Shown one piece after another: positions 1-13,389 of a stretch of DNA of 64,000 bases. Each line of letters opens with the position of its first letter. Position 1 is the first letter of the stretch. This DNA comes from Diogma glabrata (Eukaryota; Arthropoda; Insecta; Diptera; Cylindrotomidae), in NCBI GenBank assembly GCA_963693315.1, contig OY856186.1:278895491-278959490 (forward strand). Reading direction: 5' to 3'. The position numbers were made by a program, and so were the translations under genes. The notes under the pieces were generated by a model. The model searched no databases. It was not told where the DNA came from and saw nothing but the letters and a program-made list of their open reading frames with translations.

Positions 1-635
1 TAATCTAGATTGTTTATTATTTAGCCATTTATTGAAAATTGAAATAAACAACAATAAACAAACAACAAACCGCAAACAAACATGCAATGCAAACCGATCA
101 ACATAACTGCAGTTATTGTTTAAATTGTTGCACTGAAATTGTAAAAACGAATATCATTGGTTAACAATAAATCGTTGATAGTTTGTTGTACAATAAATTA
201 CGAATAACATTATAATAGATCAATTGTGTTAAAAATTATTTTGTTTTTTCTATTTCATTGTTCTAACGAATGGAGGAGTGGCTAATTATACATATATGTG
301 TTAAGTTAAGTCATTGAAAATGAAGTGCCAAGATTTTTCATAAAATAATTTGAAAATTGGTACTTATGTCATACAATAAAATTTCAAAACTGATATTACG
401 GTATTGAAATTGGGCAAACCGGTATATCTATACGAATTTATTTATTTATTTACTATAAATACGATTTCATATAATTTACAAAAAAACGAAAATGTTTACA
501 AATAAAAAATTGATTAGCATCATATATATACAAATAATAATAATTATTATTAAATTATTAAAGTTAATTAAGAATGTTTATAAACAGTTAACTTCGAGAT
601 GAGGTTGAGGTTGTCATTCTTTAATTTTTTTTCAG
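1..635. other. AT-rich stretch without recognised gene
   Basis: Nothing recognisable apart from poly-A and poly-T runs. The last bases, a pyrimidine tract ending in ttcag at 635, could be the 3' end of an intron leading into the possible exon that follows. Confidence 0.4.
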
Positions 636-883
636 TGTGGCAAATCTTAGATTATTTAATAATGCAAACTCAGATATCTCTACCATTTTGTCCCTTAAAA
701 ACCGATAATGAAGTCCCGTTCTATATTCCGTGTAGCAGACCGCAGAATGTAGCACATCCTCTCATTAATCAGGATGAAGACCTTGTACCTATTCAAATCT
801 TGTTTGCCGATTATAGTAACGTTATGCAAAAGGACTTATTTTTCCAAAATGAATATAAATGTCTGCGCAGTTTAAACAATTAA
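636..883 (+). CDS. Possible terminal exon of an unrecognised host gene
   Basis: An open stretch of about 82 codons follows a good splice-acceptor-like pyrimidine tract ending in ttcag at 635 and closes with TAA at 881-883. The product has a mixed, protein-like composition with several Pro and Cys residues in its first half and an acidic patch (NQDEDL), unlike the Lys/Asn/Ile-rich noise of neighbouring frames. An AATAAA hexamer lies about 200 bp downstream at 1081. An ATG at 599 would fall inside the presumed intron tract, so I do not use it as a start. I do not recognise the family and assign no function. It could equally be a chance open frame. Confidence 0.25.
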
Positions 884-2296
884 AATAAGCGTACATTAAA
901 CCCTCAGAACGCATTCTGTTGTAATTTTAATTGGCCGACTAACATTTTGTTTTGTTTTAATTGGATATTTTTTTCAACAGAACATATCCGTATGGTTGAA
1001 CCCGAAACAAGTTGAGATACGTTCAAACTACATATAACAAACATTAAAAACAAAGCTGAAGAAATCGTCAAATTGTTATAAATAAAATGTATTCTGTAAA
1101 CTATAAACTCATAATTTGTATGTACAAAGGAGTTGCCATCATAGATTGGTTTTTACAAACCAATAAAACACATAACAATAAAAAAATCTAAAAATAATCT
1201 TTCAATTAAAATTCATCTAACATAAAAAAAATGCTTGTTCTTGAAATAATTAAGAATTTTCTAAGATAAACAAGTTATGATCACATATTCAAAAATATTA
1301 TGTTAGATCAGAAATATGAATAATTGATAACATTCATTCGTATATGTAATTGATTTTTGGAAATTTAATTTTAATAATATTTAGATTTAAGTAAGAATAA
1401 ATGTTATGATAAATCATTAATATATGCCATGATTACAAGATAAAGGTGATGAGCAATTATAGATAAATCACACATATTGAAATGAATAACGATTAGGTTT
1501 TGAATGTGATTTGTATTGTCAAACTATTCTAATCAAATAAAATCTTATCCATTTGCTATTTATTTCGTGTAACTGACATAAATTTGTGATATTAGAATAC
1601 GTGTGAATAAAAATTCAACTCGCTCCCGTCAATTTGTTGTTATTTTTACTTAACTCTATATTAGATTAAACAAATATTCAAATTGTTGCATCGTTACTTA
1701 ACCTTACCACCTAAATGTTTTTATTATAGACATATAAATTAATTGAAATTGGTTTTTAAGTTAAATTACTGTGATGGTTTTATTAAATATCCAATCTAAT
1801 CATTAAAAATTAAAATGTTTTATTTTATAGACAATGAGAAAGAAAACTATAAATTTGCTCGTTTTATAGGCATCTTAGCTCCACAATGCAAATGCTGCAT
1901 TTTCATCACCTTTCAAAGATGTTAGGCTAAAATTTTATACTTTTGATCCAGATTATATTTTTCCACACTGCTTGCGGATTTTATATTCTTTTACCATAAC
2001 TAAGACTTTCTGTAAGTTTAAGTCATTCACAGGATTTTTGAAGTGAAAACTTCTTTTTTTAAGCGCTTTGTTCAATTTTGTATATTCGTTGTTAAAATTT
2101 ATATATTCGAGTGATCATTTCCACGCATCACGTATATATTTTTAAATATAAAATACCTCTATCCGTTCGTAACGTTTCAAATTGTAATATGGATATCGCG
2201 GTCGACTGAGGTTCTATAGGTCGAGACTTCAATTCCTGGTACATTTTTTATTGTTTTTTTTTATTTTTATTAAATACCATTAAAATTATAAGTCAC
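884..2296. other. AT-rich stretch, polyA-type signals only
   Basis: I see no gene. AATAAA-like hexamers occur at 1081 and near 1164 and could serve as poly(A) signals for the possible exon upstream. The rest is low-complexity AT sequence. Confidence 0.4.
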
Positions 2297-3040
2297 TAGA
2301 AATGAATGTATTCAATTGAATAGAATGAAAAATCGTTTTGAAAAGCGAAAGATCCGTAACAAATATTTTATCTCAATTCCGGTCGGTTCGGGAATCAAAC
2401 CGGCGTCCTTCTGATCAGAGTTTATGGTTAACCATTTAACCAACTCGACAAGCGACGAGATAAAATTTGTTTTTGGACGATCGACTTAACATCACAATTA
2501 TTTCAATTCATTTTTAGTGTCAATTTTTTTTTGTCTCATTTTTTATTTATTCTACGAATACGAACACTTTTCAAAGAAACTTTTCATTCTATTCAATTGA
2601 ATACATTCATTTCTAGTGTCTTATAATTCTAATTTACATAATAGTTAGATCCATTGCTATCGTATAGATAAAAATATTAATAAAATCTTGAATTTAAATT
2701 GGTTAGTGGCCATTCTCCACTAGTTGGGATTTGTCTCCCATATTCGTAGATCCACAATGTTCTTCATTCAATGTCAACTTCGTTGAAGTATGAAGAACGG
2801 TAAAACGTGTTCGAAGAATAAATAAAAAATAAGACAAAAAAAAAATTGACACTAAAAATGAATTAAAATAATTGTGATGTGACCGAACGGAATTGAGATA
2901 AAACATTTGTTACGGATCTTTCGCCAAAGCAATTTTTCATTCTATTCAATTGAATACAAACATTTCTATAGTGACTTATAATTCTAAACTACACATAATG
3001 GTTAGATCTATTGCTATCGTATAGATAAAAATATTGAATT
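2297..3040. repeat. Inverted-repeat cluster with internal direct repeats
   Basis: The block around 2297-2400 (motif ATTCAATTGAAT plus the GATCCGTAAC region) recurs reverse-complemented near 2885-2985. The block 2485-2570 recurs reverse-complemented at about 2805-2885. The block 2583-2690 recurs in direct orientation at 2933-3035. Together they form a nested foldback, probably a decayed non-autonomous transposon. No coding potential is visible. Confidence 0.6.
2383..2455 (-). other. tRNA-like (SINE-head-like) segment
   Basis: On the minus strand a B-box-like GGTTTGATTCC (2391-2401) lies about 38 nt after an A-box-like TTGTCGAGTTGG (2440-2451). This is RNA polymerase III promoter spacing. A full cloverleaf is not convincing, so I read it as a tRNA-derived remnant inside the inverted repeat. 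No hammerhead core is present here. Confidence 0.3.
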
Positions 3041-4463
3041 TTAACCATTAAAATTATTGTTTTTTATTCATGAATTCATAAAAATCAAAAAATTTCTTTT
3101 TACTAATTTTAAAAAATTGATCGATAATGCAGTTCTTTTAAGTTATTGCTACTGTCTTTTTCCGTTTCGTTCAAATTGTTATCATTTCGATATTAACCAG
3201 AAAATTAATTATGTTTTTGGCAGTCAGTGCTAAAAATTATAAAATATTGGTTTTCCCATCACTATTTTCCATAATTTCAATCTCGTGAAATAAAATAGGG
3301 AAAATAAAAACTACTATTTGAGTATGTTGTGTATGTGTATTTGAGTATTTGATTTAAACACATGGGGCGTTTTGCGATTTTGCATGGGGAAGAATTTATA
3401 TATTCGAGTCATCAAGCATAATTCGAGTCATCAAGCATTCGAGTCATCACGCTAAAAAATTTTGAATCTATATATATATAAAATTTAAAGTATGTCTGTT
3501 TGTCCTTTATGCATTAAAACACCATTCATCCGATCATCATGAAAATTTGGGAAGTTGTTGTGTAGACTGGCAAATTTTCTATTTTCAAAAATATCTTAAG
3601 GGGTTTGCCTAAATTTTGATAATTATTTAATTTGGTATTTATTTAAACATCGTTTTATTCGGTTAATCCTGTTAATCCGGGCCAATCCTGTTAAAGGAAA
3701 CAAAATTCTTAGCAGTATACAAATGGTCGGAAAATGTAGTTAATGGTCTAAGTAATTAAGGAAAAATCGATCCGACTGAGTAAAAGTCCCGGAAGGGGGA
3801 GGGCTAGTAGGGTGGTAGTTTATACGTTTTTAGGGGTGGGTAAGCCAAGATTAGTTAAGTACATGTAAATTACTTGCATAACATAGTATCGTATGAGAAT
3901 TAACGCTTTTTATGAATGCAAACAAAGAAAAAGAAATTCATGATTTCCACCGAAAAATCGATTCGGTTTTTTGCTTTTTGCTTTTTTAACGAAATATTTG
4001 TATTTAAACCATAATATATTTTAATTTTATATTAAATTTGGGATTTTAACGAAAAAAATGAGCGAAATGAAAGTTTTATACGAATCGAAAATACTACGAC
4101 AAATTTTTTCCGACGTATGATTGAAATGTTTCGTAATATTTTCGATTCTCATATAAACGCACCCTTTTATCTGTTTTGTGTTGATATTGATAGCATATAG
4201 CTTAAATGGCGAGTTTAGTTTTTTTTTTATGATTATGGATAGCTTTTCCGTTGTAAAATATAATTAATATAATTTACAACAAAACGTCGTATATAATTTC
4301 TGACAAGCAAAATGGATTCGAAAATTTTTTCCGACAGAAATGTTCGAATAATACTTTCAATCATATGCCATTTTAAATTTCCGAATAGTTATAATATTTC
4401 CGAGTCGGATTGTTATTCAATCATACCACATACCACCACTGGCAAAGTTCCTAAAGTTCCTTT
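3041..4463. other. AT-rich stretch with a short repeated motif
   Basis: No gene recognised. The phrase ATTCGAGTCATCAAGCAT is repeated imperfectly three times around 3400-3455. The rest looks like decayed repeat sequence. Confidence 0.4.
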
Positions 4464-4782
4464 TCGATTGAAAATTAGGTCTTTTTTTTAAATTTCCTTC
4501 ATAAAACTTCGGAAATTAAATATTTTGCTTTGAAAAAAATTGAGATTGTTTGAAACACAAAAAAAAAATTTTCACCGATTTTCATGAAAATATAAAATTT
4601 TTTGCGATAGTTATAAAATTAGGTCGATTGAAAATTAGGTCTTTTTTTTAAATTTCCTTCATAAAACTTCGGAAATTAAATATTTTGCTTTGAAAAAAAT
4701 TGAGATTGTTTGAAACACAAAAAAAAAATTTTCACCGATTTGATGAAAATATAAAATTTTTTGCGATAGTTATAAATTAAAA
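4464..4782. repeat. Tandem duplication, period 160 bp
   Basis: A segment starting TCGATTGAAAATTAGG at 4464 is repeated from 4624 with near-identical sequence and two small deletions in the second copy. Confidence 0.9.
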
Positions 4783-4911
4783 ACAGAAAACCGGTTTTAG
4801 GTTGATTTCATATAAAAATCTACCTATTGCAATGGGCTTCATCTCGGAATTTCGGAAAATTTTGGTGCCAAACGACTATGAATGATAAGCGGAGACGGAA
4901 AAACAAAAAAA

Positions 4912-5932
<1,021 letters not shown>

Positions 5933-5950
5933 TTGGTGACATCGGCGGAT
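5933..5950 (+). promoter_or_regulatory. Primer-binding site region
   Basis: TTGGTGACATCGGCGG follows the LTR directly. TGG at the start matches a tRNA 3' CCA. I cannot assign the tRNA with confidence. Confidence 0.55.
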
Positions 5951-5966
5951 TAGTTAGCTGTTAATA

Positions 5967-6122
5967 ATGGTTTTATTAAGTGATTTGAAGGTTCTTGAGT
6001 TAAAGAAAGAACTAGAACAACGTGGATTGGCAACAACCGGCAACAAAACTGAATTGACGATACGGCTTCGAGAAGCTATGGAAGCTAGTAGTTGTGGAAA
6101 GTTACAAGTTTGGAGTGATTAG
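5967..6122 (+). pseudogene. Gag N-terminus with SAP-like domain (frameshifted from Gag)
   Basis: An ATG at 5967 opens 51 codons whose first 35 residues read as a SAP motif: LLSDLKVLELKKEL, then a glycine-containing turn, then KTELTIRLREAM. SAP is a two-helix DNA/chromatin-binding module. The frame stops at 6120-6122, while the main Gag frame is open one register over from about 6090, so a one-base indel between about 6075 and 6115 separates the SAP part from Gag. The second gypsy element in this window has the same domain at the same place, which supports the reading. Confidence 0.7.
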
Positions 6123-7704
6123 TACAAATGCTGATTCAGTAACAATTGATGAAGAGAAAAGTTCTGTTGCGGAAACAACAACCTCATTGCCACCTGCAAA
6201 TTGTGATTTTACGCAGTTAATTGCTATGATGCAACAGATGAGTTTGAACATCAGTCAACAGAATCAGCAATTGGCTGCCGTAAATACCAATATGAATCAA
6301 AAACTGGATGATGTAAATACAAACATGGCTACCACTAAGCAAGAAATTAGTTGTAACATCAATCAACAAATGGCCGCTACAAAGGAAGAAATTAGTTGCA
6401 ACATCAATCAACAATTGGCTGCAAATAAAGAAGAAATCAGTAACATCAATCAACAGTTAGAAGCAATAAACACAAACATTGCTATGAGTCGCGATGAAGT
6501 CAAACAAATTATGGATGAGAAACTTCTACAAATCTCAACGGCATTCGATGGAAAAGTCGAGAAGATTCAAAATGATATCCAAGAATTAGAACAAAAAGTG
6601 CTTGACGAAAACAAAATGGTACTTTCCAAAGTTGATGATTTCGAAAAACGGTTGCAGGATGTTGAGACGACTAAAGTTACTTCCCAGGTGGTACATCAAG
6701 TAGCAAACATCAAATTAAAGCCACCATCATACGATGGAACAACATCGTTCGGAATCTTCAAATTCCAGTTTGAAACGGCGGCAGATCAGAATGTTTGGAA
6801 CGCCGAAAATCGTCTTGCTGCATTGATAGTTGCACTTAAAGGGGAAGCAGCTGAAGCATTACAGGCAGTGCCAGAAAATGACCGGAAAAGTTATGCTGAG
6901 GTGATGAATGCGTTGGAGCGTAAATATGGCAGCGACCATGAAAAGGAATTATACAGAATCGAGTTAAAAGGTCGCTTGCAACGGAGTGGGGAAAGCCTTC
7001 AGGACTATTCCTCGGCAGTGGAACGGCTAGTTCATTTGGCACACTCAAATATGCCACCATATTTTATTGAGAAAATGAAGATCGAGGCCTTCATTGATGG
7101 TATCCAAGATCCAGAAACCAGGATAAAAGTAATAACTACACCTAAGGCGACTTTCCATGAAACAGTCGCATACGCAATGCAATATGAGATGGTACAGAGA
7201 ATGTGTATGCCATCTAGTGGATGCAGAAAAAGGAATGTAGAGGGGAACATCAAAGGAGAAGTATTGGCACACAGAAGTGGCAGCTACATCAGATGCTGGG
7301 TATGTGACGAAGAGGGTCACATGGCGCGGGAGTGCAAGAAAAACAACGAAGCAGATAGATCGTCGTTTTCTGCGAAGAATATGGGAGTTGAAGACAAGCA
7401 GCACGGAGGGTTCAGGACCAGCAGTAGGAAAATCTTGTGTTGGATATGTAGAAAATCGGGCCATATCTCACAGGACTGCTGGAACAGGAAGCGTGATAGA
7501 TCTTCGTCTCCTATTCAACGGAAGCCTGTTGAAGGTGCAACTGTAAAGCCAAAAAATGAGGAGAATGCAGCCTCCATTCCAATTTCAAGAATTGCGGTAA
7601 ATAGTGAAAGCTTGGGTATCAACGGACAACTTGAAGGTAAAGGTTGTTTCATGACACTGGATACAGGTTCAGCTCGAACATTCGTCCCGCAAATTTTTAA
7701 TTGA
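6094..7704 (+). pseudogene. Gag with two CCHC zinc knuckles, continuing into retropepsin
   Basis: The main Gag frame. Residues about 40-200 form a coiled-coil-like region with repeats of the type INQQLAA/KEEI. About 205-375 is a retrotransposon capsid domain (FKFQFETAA, ALKGEAAEALQ, LERKYG). Two zinc knuckles follow, CWVCDEEGHMAREC near 403 and CWICRKSGHISQDC near 449. The C-terminus begins the aspartic protease with the active-site DTGSARTF near 526 and then stops. The reading frame starts at a GTG here only because the true N-terminus (5967) is in another frame. Its role would be to package element RNA into virus-like particles. Confidence 0.85.
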
Positions 7705-8416
7705 CGGCATTTTGGAATCATCAGATGGATTGAAACTCCGAACAGTAACTGGAGAATGCGCTGATGTAGCTGGGAAAAGGATCGCTGAAATAAAATTAGG
7801 GAACAACTGCTATAAACAAGAGGTGCTAGTGGCAAAGATTATAGATGAAGTCGTTTTGGGGATGGACTTCTTAAAGGCGAACGGATTCGTCATCGATTTT
7901 GGACGTGGAATCCTAAAGGTTAATAATGTTGAGATGCCACTACTTGTGAATGAAGCAGAATCCATAGATATTGGCAGCGATGAGAAACTATGCAGTGCAG
8001 GGGAAAATCCAGAACCATCATCCAAACAGATGACGGAAAGAAACGTCAACCGACGCAGACGTTTGAACAAACGCCGAAAGTTAAAAAGGAAACAGGTCCA
8101 AGTCCATAACGAGGTGAGCGATGTAAAAAAGGTGGTTCAAATAGCTGCAAACGGGGATGAATCGCAGCTGAAAATGAGAATGGTTCGGAGACATGGCATT
8201 GTGAAACTCCCAAAGGGAAGTGATAAGAAGCACTTTAGAAATAATGAGAATCCCTACTCATCACGGTGGGCTGACATAAAACAAAGTAATGGCCCAGTAC
8301 TTAGAAAGGAACCGGAAGTAATTCTAAATAGCCTGGGAAATAGGAAAAGAAAAAAAATGTTTGGATTCAACAATTGGAGGAGAGATCTAGATCCTGTTCG
8401 GGACGAACAGGCTTAA
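7705..8416 (+). pseudogene. Retropepsin C-terminal half and basic tail, Pol core missing
   Basis: A one-base frame change near 7700 separates this from the DTG half. It begins with the protease flap and C-terminal hydrophobic motif (VVLGMDFLKANG near residue 48) expected of gypsy retropepsins. A lysine/arginine-rich stretch follows (RRRRLNKRRKLKRK), then a tail ending VRDEQA. No RT YXDD box, RNase H or integrase motif is present, so several kilobases of pol have been lost. The ending VRDEQ plus purine tract is shared with the second gypsy element, placing both in related lineages. Confidence 0.75.
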
Positions 8417-8427
8417 GTGGAGGGCAA
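8417..8427 (+). promoter_or_regulatory. Polypurine tract
   Basis: GTGGAGGGCAA directly precedes the 3' LTR. It matches the minus-strand tract of gypsy element 2 (TGGAGGGCAG) and would prime plus-strand DNA synthesis. Confidence 0.8.
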
Positions 8428-9316
<889 letters not shown>

Positions 9317-9324
9317 AAACATCA

Positions 9325-9515
9325 AAAATTTTTTCTGTATACGTTGCGGCAAAAAATTTCTTGGACAAGTTTGTGAACTGGCCATATCCGGGTACAGGTT
9401 AAGTGGCTAGAGCCAAAAAAGTGGAATAATCTAGGGCCTTATAACTTCCGTTTGAATCATAATATTTTAATAAAATTTATCAATATATAATATTTAAACA
9501 TATTTCTATCATTTT
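9325..9515. repeat. Dispersed repeat R, copy 1, left half
   Basis: Matches 32582-32779 closely and resumes at 11700. It is split by the hammerhead repeat array. The last 16 bases (9500-9515) form the left target-site duplication. No protein function recognised. Confidence 0.88.
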
Positions 9516-9625
9516 GGATTTTTGAGATCAATTAAACTCAAGTAAGTAAAGAAGTAATTGGAATATTTTCAATTCAAAGGTATGGTTTGAAGTTTCTCAG
9601 AAAAAAACTACAATTCACATTTTTT

Positions 9626-9692
9626 ACGTGTTTCGGATCGGATTCGAACCTACCCTCGTCAGTGCCCGGCTCGAATCTTTGGGCAGACACGC
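9626..9692 (-). ncRNA. Type III hammerhead ribozyme, copy 1
   Basis: Read on the minus strand. Stem III GCGUGU pairs with ACACGU; cleavage triplet GUC, cut between 9686 and 9685; stem I UGCCC pairs with GGGCA around loop AAAGAUUCGAGCC; core CUGACGA; stem II GGGUAGG pairs with CCGAUCC (one G-U, one A-G mismatch) around loop UUCGAAU; then GAAA. All invariant core positions are present. Loop I GAUUCGA is complementary to UCGAAUC spanning loop II, as expected of a loop-loop contact. It would self-cleave unit-length RNA from a multimeric transcript. Confidence 0.88.
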
Positions 9693-10142
9693 TATCGATT
9701 ACGCCGTTGAGGCGATGACAATTTCAAAGTTGAAACTTCTTCATCACTTATTTATTTTTACTTAAGTTGAATTTTTCCACTGTCATTAGACTCCATATTA
9801 TGGAAATGCTTTTACATTATATGGGATTTTTTGCATTAAATTTCTAGACAATACTTTGTGTGAATTCATAGAATGGGGAACATTTCTATTCTAATTAACA
9901 TCCTAAGTCACGATTGTATAGTCATTATTGATTGTTTCCAATCAATGTGAAATCAATGGCTGACACTTGGTCAATTTGTAGTTCTACATGTATTAACATT
10001 AGACTACATTAAGGGAATTTAAATTTCATTTTGGATTTTTGAGATCAATTAAACTCAAGTAAGTAAAGAAGTAATTGGAATATTTTCAATTCAAAGGTAT
10101 GGTTTGAAGTTTCTCAGAAAAAAACTACAATTCACATTTTTT

Positions 10143-10209
10143 ACGTGTTTCGGATCGGATTCGAACCTACCCTCGTCAGTGCCCGGCTCGAATCTTTGGG
10201 CAGACACGC
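10143..10209 (-). ncRNA. Type III hammerhead ribozyme, copy 2
   Basis: Identical in all motifs to the copy 517 bp upstream. Cleavage falls between 10203 and 10202 on the minus strand. A third minus-strand copy starting at 10660 is cut off after about 18 bases by the inversion junction near 10677. Confidence 0.88.
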
Positions 10210-10782
10210 TATCGATTACGCCGTTGAGGCGATGACAATTTCAAAGTTGAAACTTCTTCATCACTTATTTATTTTTACTTAAGTTGAATTTTTCCACTGT
10301 CATTAGACTCCATATTATGGAAATGCTTTTACATTATATGGGATTTTTTGCATTAAATTTCTAGACAATACTTTGTGTGAATTCATAGAATGGGGAACAT
10401 TTCTATTCTAATTAACATCCTAAGTCACGATTGTATAGTCATTATTGATTGTTTCCAATCAATGTGAAATCAATGGCTGACACTTGGTCAATTTGTAGTT
10501 CTACATGTATTAACATTAGACTACATTAAGGGAATTTAAATTTCATTTTGGATTTTTGAGATCAATTAAACTCAAGTAAGTAAAGAAGTAATTGGAATAT
10601 TTTCAATTCAAAGGTATGGTTTGAAGTTTCTCAGAAAAAAACTACAATTCACATTTTTTACGTGTTTCGGATCGGAATATGGAGTCTAATGACAGTGGAA
10701 AAATTCAACTTAAGTAAAAATAAATAAGTGATGAAGAAGTTTCAACTTTGAAATTGTCATCGCCTCAACGGCGTAATCGATA

Positions 10783-10849
10783 GCGTGTCTGCCCAAAGAT
10801 TCGAGCCGGGCACTGACGAGGGTAGGTTCGAATCCGATCCGAAACACGT
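10783..10849 (+). ncRNA. Type III hammerhead ribozyme, copy 3 (inverted half)
   Basis: Same sequence on the plus strand: stem III 5' strand from 10783, GUC ending at 10789 with the cut after it, core CUGACGA, GAAA at 10841-10844, stem III 3' strand to 10849. Confidence 0.88.
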
Positions 10850-11299
10850 AAAAAATGTGAATTGTAGTTTTTTTCTGAGAAACTTCAAACCATACCTTTG
10901 AATTGAAAATATTCCAATTACTTCTTTACTTACTTGAGTTTAATTGATCTCAAAAATCCAAAATGAAATTTAAATTCCCTTAATGTAGTCTAATGTTAAT
11001 ACATGTAGAACTACAAATTGACCAAGTGTCAGCCATTGATTTCACATTGATTGGAAACAATCAATAATGACTATACAATCGTGACTTAGGATGTTAATTA
11101 GAATAGAAATGTTCCCCATTCTATGAATTCACACAAAGTATTGTCTAGAAATTTAATGCAAAAAATCCCATATAATGTAAAAGCATTTCCATAATATGGA
11201 GTCTAATGACAGTGGAAAAATTCAACTTAAGTAAAAATAAATAAGTGATGAAGAAGTTTCAACTTTGAAATTGTCATCGCCTCAACGGCGTAATCGATA

Positions 11300-11366
11300 G
11301 CGTGTCTGCCCAAAGATTCGAGCCGGGCACTGACGAGGGTAGGTTCGAATCCGATCCGAAACACGT
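11300..11366 (+). ncRNA. Type III hammerhead ribozyme, copy 4
   Basis: Exactly 517 bp after the previous plus-strand copy with all core and stem bases conserved. Cleavage is after 11306. Two same-strand copies spaced one unit apart would release a 517-nt RNA. Confidence 0.88.
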
Positions 11367-11699
11367 AAAAAATGTGAATTGTAGTTTTTTTCTGAGAAAC
11401 TTCAAACCATACCTTTGAATTGAAAATATTCCAATTACTTCTTTACTTACTTGAGTTTAATTGATCTCAAAAATCCAAAATGAAATTTAAATTCCCTTAA
11501 TGTAGTCTAATGTTAATACATGTAGAACTACAAATTGACCAAGTGTCAGCCATTGATTTCACATTGATTGGAAACAATCAATAATGACTATACAATCGTG
11601 ACTTAGGATGTTAATTAGAATAGAAATGTTCCCCATTCTATGAATTCACACAAAGTATTGTCTAGAAATTTAATGCAAAAAATCCCATATAATGTAAAA

Positions 11700-11919
11700 A
11701 TATTTCTATCATTTTTTTCCAAATTACAACCTTGGCGTTCCAGGTTCCTAAAAAATCAGCTGTTTTAAAAATTTAATAAACTTTGTTGTCCTTGATTTGG
11801 CTGAAAATGGCCAATTTCACTTTTGAAAATTTATGCACACGTTAACTAGAACATAAATCTTTCCAAAATTTTAAAAAAAAGTAGTTCAAGTCTAGAGGTT
11901 GAGACACCAGGGCTGTTAG
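11700..11919. repeat. Dispersed repeat R, copy 1, right half
   Basis: Continues the repeat broken at 9515 and matches 32764-32986. Both copies end at GGGCTGTTAG. Confidence 0.88.
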
Positions 11920-12394
11920 AACGAAAACAAACGCAAACGGCCATGCCTTCCTCATTTTTAAGTTTATGTTGTTTAAATCATACTCACTTTTAGATAAACT
12001 TTTCAACTATAACCTCAGAGATTTTCAGCTCTCTAACCCAAGAGATTTCAATGTAATTAGCATTAAACCTAATGCATGCCATTCAATTACAACAACAGCT
12101 TCCATAAAAATATAAAAATATTCCATAGAAATATTAAATAAAAGTTCTTTTGTTTTTTTTTTGAGTTTTTATTTTTTTTCGTAAAAATTTAAAAAAAATT
12201 GATTACACATTTACAAAAGTCTTCCTAAATTGTAGATATTTGAATTATTTGAGGTGTAAAAGTTGTTTGACAATTTTAGATTATAAAATTATGTGTGGTG
12301 GTGTTGTAGGTGTGATGTTGTGAGAACGTTTATTTGCTCTTTAGTGGATTTAATATGTTATTAAAACTAGTTTTAACCAAATTAAATAAAACTG

Positions 12395-12560
12395 TTCCGA
12401 AATCGCATTGATAATAGTAGATTCTTGTATGAGCTTAGAATGAAGGCAATTTTTCACGAGGATGAAGTTAAAACGAAACGAGCGTAGCGAGTGGAGGGAA
12501 TCATCCGAGTGAAGAATTGCCATCATCCTAAACGAATACAAGATGCTATTTTATCCACGA
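12395..12560. repeat. Hairpin repeat (family of unlike stems)
   Basis: Imperfect arms ATTCTTGTATGAGC... and ...CGAATACAAGAT enclose a GC-richer centre GAGCGTAGCGAGTGG. The layout resembles the hairpins at 13786, 14275, 47688, 52311 and 60846, with unrelated stem sequence. Confidence 0.6.
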
Positions 12561-13250
12561 CTGTAAAATATTTCGTTTAATTTCTAATTTTCATGCAAAC
12601 ATTTGTATCGCCATATTGAAATAAATACATCGAAGATAGCGAAAAACAAAACAAGTTTGTTGTTTAATTTGTTAGGGGAATATTTAATAAACTATAGAAC
12701 TGTTAAAGAATTTTAATCAAATTCACTAGTTGTGGAATGAATACAATACAATGGAAGACATACGCATGGAAAGCATATATTCTTTAGTAGTCGTGGATAA
12801 AGTAGTTTCCATTAATGTATTTAGTTTGGTTTGATAAATTTTTTGGATTATTTTGGACTTGGACTATTCTACTCAAATTTTTTATTTAAACTAATCTGGC
12901 ACATCCAATTCTATGGTCGCTTGGACTTATTTTATATCATATGTTTTGATTGTTTTAAATATAAAAATGTACATATATAACAATTGCTTGGAATGCTGAT
13001 AGATGTGAAACCCAGAATAATTTTAATGATTTTAATTTAAAAACTCTGAAATTTAAATATGCAACGCTACAATAATTGGAAGATACAAAAAAATACAGCT
13101 ATTTCACAGTTTTAAGTTTTCACTTCTGTCGGCAGTCTTCAAGATTGCCTTCTTTTTTGTTGAAAAAGAAATCAGAATAACCACTCGTTAATCCATACCA
13201 TTGCAGACTGTAACATGCAAAATAGGATTCTGATATATATTGATTAAATA
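12561..13250. other. AT-rich stretch without recognised gene
   Basis: No coding potential seen. The segment 13110-13165 (minus strand) vaguely resembles a Penelope 3' end but folds poorly. Confidence 0.35.
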
Positions 13251-13389
13251 ATTTTAGCGCCGGTATACTTTTTCGCCGTTGTGATAGCTGAACGACCAAC
13301 CACGTAAATACTTAATTTACATGATATTGTTTTTTTTAAATTGACTATAGGTTGTTTCCATAGCGATTTCTAGGAATTTAAATAACAAA

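Larger units (their letters stand above)
9516..11699. mobile_element. Hammerhead-ribozyme repeat array (retrozyme-like), tandem then inverted
   Basis: Units of exactly 517 bp: starts at 9511, 10028 and 10545 in one orientation (hammerhead on minus), the third cut off near 10677. The array then flips, with units of the same period in the opposite orientation (hammerheads at 10783 and 11300 on plus). The array is flanked by a perfect 16-bp duplication, ATATTTCTATCATTTT, at 9500-9515 and 11700-11715. The unoccupied version of the site exists at 32764-32779, proving this is an insertion. Units are nearly identical. No protein-coding frame is present. Tandem units plus a long target duplication fit reverse transcription of a multimeric or circular RNA. 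Confidence 0.85.

Noticed and set aside
7045..7464. 139-codon minus-strand frame and other frames within gypsy Gag
   Set aside because: Antisense shadows of the Gag reading frame.
9626..9692. tRNA gene or SINE head (GGTTCGAATCC B box) in the 517-bp repeat
   Set aside because: No cloverleaf forms, and the same bases are fully explained as hammerhead stem II and loop II. Family 2 and decayed copies follow hammerhead, not tRNA, pairing.
13110..13165. Penelope-end or hammerhead-like sequence on the minus strand (CTTGAAGA followed by GAAA)
   Set aside because: Core starts UUGAAGA and stems I and III cannot be drawn; too weak to call.
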